Shown piece by piece: positions 6,970-10,678 of a stretch of 10,678 nucleotides of DNA. Source of the DNA: Desulfurivibrio sp044068515. GTDB taxonomy: Bacteria; Desulfobacterota; Desulfobulbia; Desulfobulbales; Desulfurivibrionaceae. Where the stretch lies: NCBI RefSeq assembly GCF_044068515.1, contig NZ_JBIPKI010000062.1:1-10678 (forward strand), written 5' to 3'. The first letter of the stretch is position 1. Every line of letters starts with the position of its first letter. The translations under genes were made by a program, and so were the position numbers. The notes below the pieces were generated by a model that worked only from the letters and a program-made list of their open reading frames with translations, did no database searches and was not told the DNA's origin.

Positions 6970-7452
6970 TTATTTTTTCCCCGGCGGCGGGAAAGCAGCG
7001 GGGGGCGGCGGCTTGGCCGGCATCAGGGCGGCCAGGCAGGGGCAGGGTTCGACCTTGCGCCGGGAAGGATCATCCCGGCCACCGATTAAGTGCTCCAACC
7101 CCGCCCGCCACTGCTGGACAAACTCTTCCATGGACTCGATGAACCAGGCCTCGTGATCGCGACGGTTGATGGTGCCGTGTACCACCACCTTGCCCGGATC
7201 CGGCGGCAGCCCAGTGGTGATGGTCCAGGCAAAGCAGTTGGGGCAGGTCGGCATGGTAAAACGCAGACCCCCGGTGATCTCCTGGCGCACCACCTGGAAG
7301 CGACCCCAGACCGACTCCACTTCGCAACTCTCCCCGGCCAGGCAATCCACCAGGGCAAAGGATTCACAGTAATCGGGCAGGGACGCCAAGGTGATCCTGG
7401 CCCGGAGGTCTTCCGGGGAAATCAAAACATGGGCGACGGCAAAAAATTCCAT
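6970..7452 (-). CDS. Unrecognised cysteine-bearing conserved-looking protein
   Basis: 160-residue protein I do not recognise. It has no signal peptide or membrane segment and looks cytoplasmic. Seven cysteines are present: 29, 37 and 43, then CPNC (70-73), then CPC (137-139). CPNC with the other cysteines could bind a metal or act in thiol chemistry, but the spacing does not match a motif I can name. The middle (about 60-125) looks like a folded alpha/beta domain with many Trp and His; the end (about 147-160) is a Pro-rich, Lys-ending tail that is probably disordered. The ATG at 7452 has a weak ribosome site (AGAGAG, five bases upstream). The gene is divergent from the hydrolase at 7618 and may share a regulatory region with it. 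Codon use and GC match the neighbours, which supports it as real. Confidence 0.65.
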   Translation of the reverse strand: MEFFAVAHVLISPEDLRARITLASLPDYCESFALVDCLAGESCEVESVWGRFQVVRQEITGGLRFTMPTCPNCFAWTITTGLPPDPGKVVVHGTINRRDHEAWFIESMEEFVQQWRAGLEHLIGGRDDPSRRKVEPCPCLAALMPAKPPPPAAFPPPGKK

Positions 7453-7520
7453 TTTCGCTCTCTATGGTTGATCTTGGTACCAACGCCGGCCGGCTCCATC
7501 GGCCTTTAACAAAATAGACC

Positions 7521-7556
7521 TTGGCCTACGGCATGCCAAACAAAATATAGTATAAC
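7521..7556 (+). promoter_or_regulatory. Possible promoter region for the hydrolase gene
   Basis: The gap between the divergent genes contains an AT-rich patch with TATAGT (7546-7551) overlapping TATAAC (7551-7556). A TTGGCC at 7521-7526 lies 19 bases upstream of the first. An 8-bp palindrome GGCATGCC (7530-7537) sits between them and could be an operator. The -10 is plausible; the -35 is weak. Confidence 0.3.
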
Positions 7557-7617
7557 ATCATTGGGGCCGGGCAAAACAGAAGGCGAAGCTGATAAAAAAA
7601 CCAGAAGGAGGCTAAAG

Positions 7618-8427
7618 ATGCGACGAACGATCCTGGTGTTTTTACTCATTCTGACCTGGGTCGGCGGCGGGCCGGTTGCGGCCGCAGTCGAGGGCCAGGA
7701 GGTGATCTATCAGGCTGCCGACACCTCTATGAAGGGCTATCTGGCCTATGACGGGACCCGGGACGTGCGGCGGCCCGGCATTCTGGTGGTCCATGAATGG
7801 TGGGGGCACAACGATTACGCCCGCAAGCGGGCCCAAATGCTGGCGGAACTGGGCTACACCGCCCTGGCCGTTGACATGTACGGCGAAGGGAAACAGGCCG
7901 CCCACCCCGCCGAGGCCCAGGCCTTCGCCGGCGCCGTGCGGGCGAACCGGGAGCTGGCCCGAAAACGCTTCATGGCGGCCTTGGAGCTGCTCAAGGAGCA
8001 TCATACGGTCGATCCCGGCCGGATCGCGGCAATCGGTTACTGTTTCGGCGGCGGGGTAGTTCTCGCCATGGCCCGGGAAGGAATCGAACTCAAGGGGGTG
8101 GTCAGCTTCCACGGTTCTCTGGCCACGGACCAGCCGGCCCAGCCCGGGGCAATCAAGGCCCGGGTTCTGGTCCTCAACGGTGAGGACGATCCCATGGTCA
8201 CCAAAGAAGAGATCGAAAGTTTCCGGCAGGAAATGACCGCTGCCGGGGCCGACTACCAACTGATCTCCTACCCGGGGGCCTTGCACGGCTTCACCAATCC
8301 CGAGGCCGACGCCCTGGGCCGCCAATTCGATCTGCCCCTGGCTTACGATCCCGCCGCGGATCGGCAATCGTGGCAGGCAATGGAGGATTTCTTCACCGAA
8401 ATTTTCAGTTCCCCGGCGCCGAACTGA
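7618..8427 (+). CDS. Exported dienelactone hydrolase family protein
   Basis: 269-residue alpha/beta hydrolase of the dienelactone hydrolase (DLH) family. An N-terminal signal peptide (basic MRR, a hydrophobic stretch about 4-15, then GGGPVAAA with likely cleavage near residue 23) suggests export to the periplasm. The DLH triad is visible: Cys142 in GYCFGGG, an Asp in NGEDDPM (190 or 191) and His223 in ALHGFTNP. VVHEWWG (57-63) holds Glu60, which in DLH pairs with the nucleophile Cys. GYTALAVDMYGEGK (79-92) is another family block. Classical DLH opens dienelactone in chlorocatechol breakdown, but signal-bearing homologues are common and their substrates are mostly unknown. The start at 7618 is preceded by AGAAGGAGG at good spacing and directly begins the signal peptide; an in-frame TTG at 7561 would mask it. 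Confidence 0.9.
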   Translation: MRRTILVFLLILTWVGGGPVAAAVEGQEVIYQAADTSMKGYLAYDGTRDVRRPGILVVHEWWGHNDYARKRAQMLAELGYTALAVDMYGEGKQAAHPAEAQAFAGAVRANRELARKRFMAALELLKEHHTVDPGRIAAIGYCFGGGVVLAMAREGIELKGVVSFHGSLATDQPAQPGAIKARVLVLNGEDDPMVTKEEIESFRQEMTAAGADYQLISYPGALHGFTNPEADALGRQFDLPLAYDPAADRQSWQAMEDFFTEIFSSPAPN

Positions 8428-8461
8428 AGGGGAACGCCCGGACAGTTGGGGGCCTGACGAC

Positions 8462-8490
8462 TTGACAGGGCGCCAGGCCCTCTTCATACT
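8462..8490 (+). promoter_or_regulatory. Sigma70-type promoter for the small membrane cluster
   Basis: A perfect -35, TTGACA (8462-8467), is followed after 17 bases by CATACT (8485-8490), which matches four of six -10 positions. Transcription would start near 8497, about 108 bases before the first small gene. The spacer holds an inverted repeat, AGGGC-GCCAG-GCCCT (8467-8481), a possible operator. A competing stem, GGGCCTG (8450-8456) with CAGGCCC (8474-8480), encloses the -35 and might act as a weak terminator for the hydrolase gene. Confidence 0.45.
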
Positions 8491-8518
8491 GACGGGAACC
8501 GGGTTGGCCCTCGGCCGC

Positions 8519-8540
8519 GATCGAGCATCCTCGATCCTTT
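8519..8540 (+). promoter_or_regulatory. Leader hairpin ahead of the small membrane cluster
   Basis: GATCGAG (8519-8525) and CTCGATC (8530-8536) form a perfect 7-bp stem with a 4-base loop, followed by CTTTTC. In a transcript from the promoter at 8462-8490 it would lie in the 5' leader, about 65 bases before the first start codon. It may be an attenuator, an mRNA-stabilising stem, or the terminator of the upstream hydrolase gene. Confidence 0.35.
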
Positions 8541-8604
8541 TCACCCGGCCGGACTGATGCCACCGCCGAAGTTGCGGTTGCGGACTACAAGCAAGGGGGC
8601 AACG

Positions 8605-8715
8605 ATGAAGAAGGAATGGCGTTTTCTGACCACCCGTTGGTGGCTGGTTCACTTCGCGGGGTTTACTCTGGTTTACGCGGCCGGGCGACTGACCGCTCAT
8701 TATCTGGGAGGTTGA
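8605..8715 (+). CDS. 36-residue single-pass membrane protein (first of paired small ORFs)
   Basis: Very short gene that I read directly from the sequence. The ATG at 8605 follows AAGGGGG with about five bases of spacing, and the frame ends in TGA at 8713-8715. The protein starts with a basic and aromatic segment (MKKEWRFLTTRWW), continues with one hydrophobic helix (about 13-27) and ends at AHYLGG. His16 lies inside the helix and His32 near its end; there are three tryptophans. The layout suggests a small bitopic protein, perhaps an accessory subunit of a larger membrane complex. Its end carries GGGAGG, which serves as the ribosome site of the next gene, so the two are translationally linked. 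Its residues align without gaps with the next small protein. I recognise no named family. Realness rests on the ribosome site, tight spacing and paralogy. Confidence 0.7.
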   Translation: MKKEWRFLTTRWWLVHFAGFTLVYAAGRLTAHYLGG

Positions 8716-8719
8716 AGCG

Positions 8720-8818
8720 ATGCTGGCGAAACTTATGTATCCTCGGCCGGGGTGGTTCGTCCTCCATGCCGTCGCCGTCGCCCTGGTGTTTCTGCTGGGC
8801 TATATCGCTGAATTCTAG
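8720..8818 (+). CDS. 32-residue single-pass membrane protein (second of paired small ORFs)
   Basis: Starts four bases after the stop of the preceding small gene, with GGGAGG (8706-8711) eight bases upstream of the ATG, and ends in TAG at 8816-8818. It has a short N-terminal part (MLAKLMYPRPG), one hydrophobic helix (about 12-29) and a short end (AEF). Numbered from each Met, it shares Trp12, His16, Leu22, Val23, an aromatic residue at 24 and Gly27 with the 36-residue protein, with no gap needed. This points to a tandem duplication, or to two subunits that pair in the membrane. The shared in-helix His could bind haem or contact a partner; that is speculation. Its stop codon overlaps the ribosome site (TAGGAG) of the next gene. 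Confidence 0.7.
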   Translation: MLAKLMYPRPGWFVLHAVAVALVFLLGYIAEF

Positions 8819-8827
8819 GAGCGGCTT

Positions 8828-9232
8828 ATGAAAACTGAAATTCGTTTGCTCTGGTGGGCCCTGGTCGGACTGGCCATCGGCGCGGTCATGCTCCATTATC
8901 GGATCCACCCGCCCGCCGGCGGCGCGATTTACGCCTGGGGCAACCTCTTGGCCCTGGCCGATCTGGTGCTAGTCAGCCTGCTCTTTCTCAGCAGACGGAG
9001 GGCGGTCTGGGGGCTGTTGCTCAACAGCTTCATCGTCTTTCTCGGGATCATTATGATGGCCGATTACACCATTTATCGCACCCTCAGCGGCACGATTCCC
9101 GCCCCCGGCGCCGATCCCCTGGGCTGGTTTCTGCACACCTCGTTTCCCTATATCACCATCGCCCTGGCGGACTTTCTGGTCGGCCTGAGCCTCTATCGCC
9201 TCATGACCGGCTCGGCCCCGGCCAGGGCCTGA
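8828..9232 (+). CDS. Unrecognised 134-residue four-helix membrane protein
   Basis: Integral membrane protein with four hydrophobic segments (about 7-24, 36-55, 60-78, 105-125). The loop after helix 1 reads HYRIHPPAGG, with His23 and His27 close together at the membrane edge; His103 precedes helix 4. SRRR (55-58) separates helices 2 and 3, and by the positive-inside rule that loop is probably cytoplasmic. TAGGAG (8816-8821) is the ribosome site, six bases before the ATG, and overlaps the stop of the 32-residue gene. The three genes therefore form one tight unit and probably one complex. I recognise no family. A haem- or quinone-related role is possible given the histidines, but the sequence does not show it. 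Confidence 0.8.
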   Translation: MKTEIRLLWWALVGLAIGAVMLHYRIHPPAGGAIYAWGNLLALADLVLVSLLFLSRRRAVWGLLLNSFIVFLGIIMMADYTIYRTLSGTIPAPGADPLGWFLHTSFPYITIALADFLVGLSLYRLMTGSAPARA

Positions 9233-9283
9233 AGCGACCGTAAGCTCCCCCAAAAGGTAGACATGTCAAAAATTTAGAGTTTT

Positions 9284-9301
9284 CTGGCAAAATACCGCCA
9301 G
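9284..9301 (+). promoter_or_regulatory. Small hairpin beside a strong ribosome site
   Basis: CTGGC (9284-9288) and GCCAG (9297-9301) form a 5-bp stem. The AGGAGG ribosome site begins at the end of this stem and lies five bases before the ATG at 9311. The hairpin could limit ribosome access. It belongs to the orphan leader described at 9311-9406. Confidence 0.25.
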
Positions 9302-9310
9302 GAGGTGCCT

Positions 9311-9406
9311 ATGACCTTGCCGAGTCAACGCCGTCACCGTTCTCTCCATCTGGTGAATGCAATTGTCAGCGTGCGATCATTTCTTGTTCGCTCAGCATTT
9401 TTATAA
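9311..9406 (+). pseudogene. Short orphan ORF, possibly the cut start of a mobile-element gene
   Basis: The ATG at 9311 has an excellent ribosome site (AGGAGG) and an AT-rich leader unlike the neighbouring genes. It reads a basic start, MTLPSQRRHRSLHLVNAI, and then runs in an unrelated frame antisense to the end of the HD-GYP gene until TAA at 9404-9406 (31 residues in all). The strong start with no matching body suggests a gene whose 3' part was lost when the AT-rich segment joined at about 9360-9366. An insertion-sequence end is one guess, because short AT-rich leaders and basic N-termini are common there. I could not match it to a named transposase. Confidence 0.35.
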
Positions 9407-10678
9407 ATAATTCCACCGTGTTCGGCTCAAAGTGTGTTCCAGAAAGCGATTTGATATGTCCAATCGCTTTCTCTTCCGTCCAGCCTTGACGATACGGGCG
9501 GTCAGAGCGGAGAGCGTCCCATACATCTACAATCGCGAAGAGGCGGGCAGCTTGTGGAATTTGCTCGCCTTTTAGCCCGCGTGGATAACCGCTCCCGTCC
9601 CATTTTTCATGGTGACAATAGGGTATGTCCAGTGCGGGACGTAAATATGCAATCGGCGACAGTATTTCAAAGGAAAAAACGGGATGTTTTCTCATGACAA
9701 TCCATTCTTCTTCTGTCAAATTATCAGGTTTGAGGAGGATGCTGTCAGGTACACCCATCTTGCCAATATCATGCAAAAGGGCGCCACGCCGAATGTGTAC
9801 CAATTCTGCTTCACTTACTCCCGCCATGCCTGCAAGCTTCATAGTCATTTCAGTCACGCGCTGGCTGTGACCCTCTGTTTCCTTGTCGCGCAAATCCAAC
9901 GCGCGTGACCAGCCTTCAATGGTAGAATCATATGCATTGAACAATTCTCTGTTGGCGCGTCGTAACTTAGCTAGAATAGTGGCACTATCTACAGCAAGGG
10001 CGGTTTGACCAGCCAAAATCTCCAAAAAATTCAGCCAATCCTGGTGAGGTGTGAACGGTGATCGGTGAAAGACTTCCAGCATACCCCGAACTTGACCTTT
10101 GAAAATGATCGGCGCGCTGAAGTGAGTGGCAAACCCTTCATCAGCCAAAAGTGAGGCGCGGACAAATTGATCGCTATTCTCAACTAGATTAGCGACGTTT
10201 ATTGTCCCTCCTTCCCACACGGCTTGCCCGCCGAGAACCTCATCCAGCCGCAGGCGTGAATGCTCAATGGTTTTACTACGAAAGCCAATACCGGCGGCGA
10301 ATTCTAATACTTGAGAATATGGACTAGGCAACAGTATAACGGCAGCATCTACATTTAACTCGATCTTGGCTTGTTCAAGTACAACATGTAAAGTCAGATT
10401 CAAGTCCTGACTGCCCAAGATGGCTCGATCAATTTTATGCAGGGCTTGAATGTTTTGGAGTTGGCGGGCAATATTTTCGTTGGCAATGGCTAATTCGACC
10501 GCCCGTTTTTCTTTCTCTTCATTTTGAAAAGCGAGTTCTATGTTGGCAATAGCTAATTCGGCCGCCCGTTTTTCTTTCTCTTTGTTTTGAAAGGCAAGTT
10601 CTTTGTTGGCAATGGCTAATTCAGCCGCCCGTTTTTCTTTCTCTTCATTTTGAAAAGCAAGTTCTTTATTGGCAATGG
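9366..10678 (-). CDS. GAF and HD-GYP domain signalling protein (5' end beyond window)
   Basis: 436 residues are visible; the frame is open to the window edge, so the N-terminus, perhaps with further sensor domains, is missing. Counting from the first complete codon (10676): residues 1-63 are three tandem 21-residue coiled-coil repeats, about 90-235 a GAF-type sensor domain, and about 250-430 an HD-GYP phosphodiesterase domain. HD-GYP motifs present are GHSQRV (about His270), LLHDIGK (His302-Asp303), KHP and HHEKWDGSGYP (355-365). HD-GYP proteins with these motifs break down cyclic di-GMP using a two- or three-metal centre. A TTG at 10418 is not a likely start because the coiled coil continues in frame upstream. 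The gene is clearly AT-richer than the rest of the window, suggesting recent acquisition. The HD-GYP sequence resembles those I recall from Chloroflexota and environmental bacteria. Confidence 0.9.
   Translation of the reverse strand, partial: IANKELAFQNEEKEKRAAELAIANKELAFQNKEKEKRAAELAIANIELAFQNEEKEKRAVELAIANENIARQLQNIQALHKIDRAILGSQDLNLTLHVVLEQAKIELNVDAAVILLPSPYSQVLEFAAGIGFRSKTIEHSRLRLDEVLGGQAVWEGGTINVANLVENSDQFVRASLLADEGFATHFSAPIIFKGQVRGMLEVFHRSPFTPHQDWLNFLEILAGQTALAVDSATILAKLRRANRELFNAYDSTIEGWSRALDLRDKETEGHSQRVTEMTMKLAGMAGVSEAELVHIRRGALLHDIGKMGVPDSILLKPDNLTEEEWIVMRKHPVFSFEILSPIAYLRPALDIPYCHHEKWDGSGYPRGLKGEQIPQAARLFAIVDVWDALRSDRPYRQGWTEEKAIGHIKSLSGTHFEPNTVELFIKMLSEQEMIAR
10491..10678 (-). 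repeat. 63-bp tandem repeat encoding a coiled coil
   Basis: Three near-identical units begin at 10491, 10554 and 10617 on the plus strand, and the last is cut by the window edge. Each encodes 21 residues of the form AIANKELAFQNEEKEKR plus AAEL or AVEL in the HD-GYP gene. The NKELAFQNEEKEKRA motif is, as I recall, a widespread repeat in bacterial sensor kinases and cyclic-di-GMP proteins, where it forms a signalling helix between sensor domains. Near-identity at the DNA level suggests recent expansion or gene conversion, and copy number could vary by slippage. Confidence 0.85.

Noticed and set aside
7561..7617. Upstream TTG start for the hydrolase
   Set aside because: The ATG at 7618 has a near-perfect ribosome site and starts a proper signal peptide; the TTG would add a charged extension in front of it.
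7642..8700. 352-codon antisense frame opposite the exported hydrolase
   Set aside because: It overlaps the whole hydrolase and the first small gene and shows no domain or ribosome site support.
10416..10418. TTG at 10418 as the start of the HD-GYP protein
   Set aside because: The same frame continues upstream through the coiled-coil repeats to the window edge with no stop.
10491..10678. CRISPR-like array
   Set aside because: The repeats are directly adjacent with no spacers and encode a coiled coil in frame.

Overview
The window looks like a GC-rich chromosome of a Gram-negative anaerobe, most likely a member of the Desulfobacterota (former Deltaproteobacteria). The reasons are the GC-rich coding style, strong AGGAGG-type ribosome sites, a membrane-anchored multi-haem c-type cytochrome, and a typical proteobacterial HrpB and FtsH. 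This placement is an inference from gene style; no 16S or other phylogenetic marker is present. The last ~1.3 kb is visibly AT-richer, uses different codons and looks foreign to the rest.

Layout. Positions 1-2628 (+) hold an HrpB-type DEAH-box helicase cut at its N-terminus by the window edge. It carries an in-frame 111-bp nested palindrome. A terminator-like hairpin follows, then ftsH (2699-4579, +), whose best ribosome site points to a three-codon leader ORF overlapping the ftsH start. Converging on ftsH from the minus strand are a six-helix membrane protein with two c-type haem sites (4801-5979), a small GlsB/YeaQ-type membrane protein (6087-6338), a 4-oxalocrotonate-type tautomerase (6681-6884) and an unrecognised cysteine-bearing protein (6970-7452). 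A 25-bp REP-like palindrome lies between the cytochrome and the GlsB-like gene.

Divergent from that block is an exported dienelactone-hydrolase-family protein (7618-8427, +). After it comes a promoter-like sequence and a very tight cluster of three membrane proteins (8605-9232, +). The first two are only 36 and 32 residues long, are related to each other, and are easily missed by gene callers. The third is a 134-residue protein with four predicted helices. I do not recognise a function for this cluster; it is the best candidate here for an undescribed small system.

Positions 9240-9365 hold a short orphan leader with a strong ribosome site and the start of a small ORF, perhaps a truncated mobile-element end. 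It abuts a GAF/HD-GYP signalling protein on the minus strand (9366 to beyond 10678). That protein's N-terminal coiled coil is built of 63-bp tandem repeats. FtsH (membrane protein quality control), the cytochrome, the GlsB-like protein and the small cluster all act at the cytoplasmic membrane, but nothing visible ties them into one pathway.
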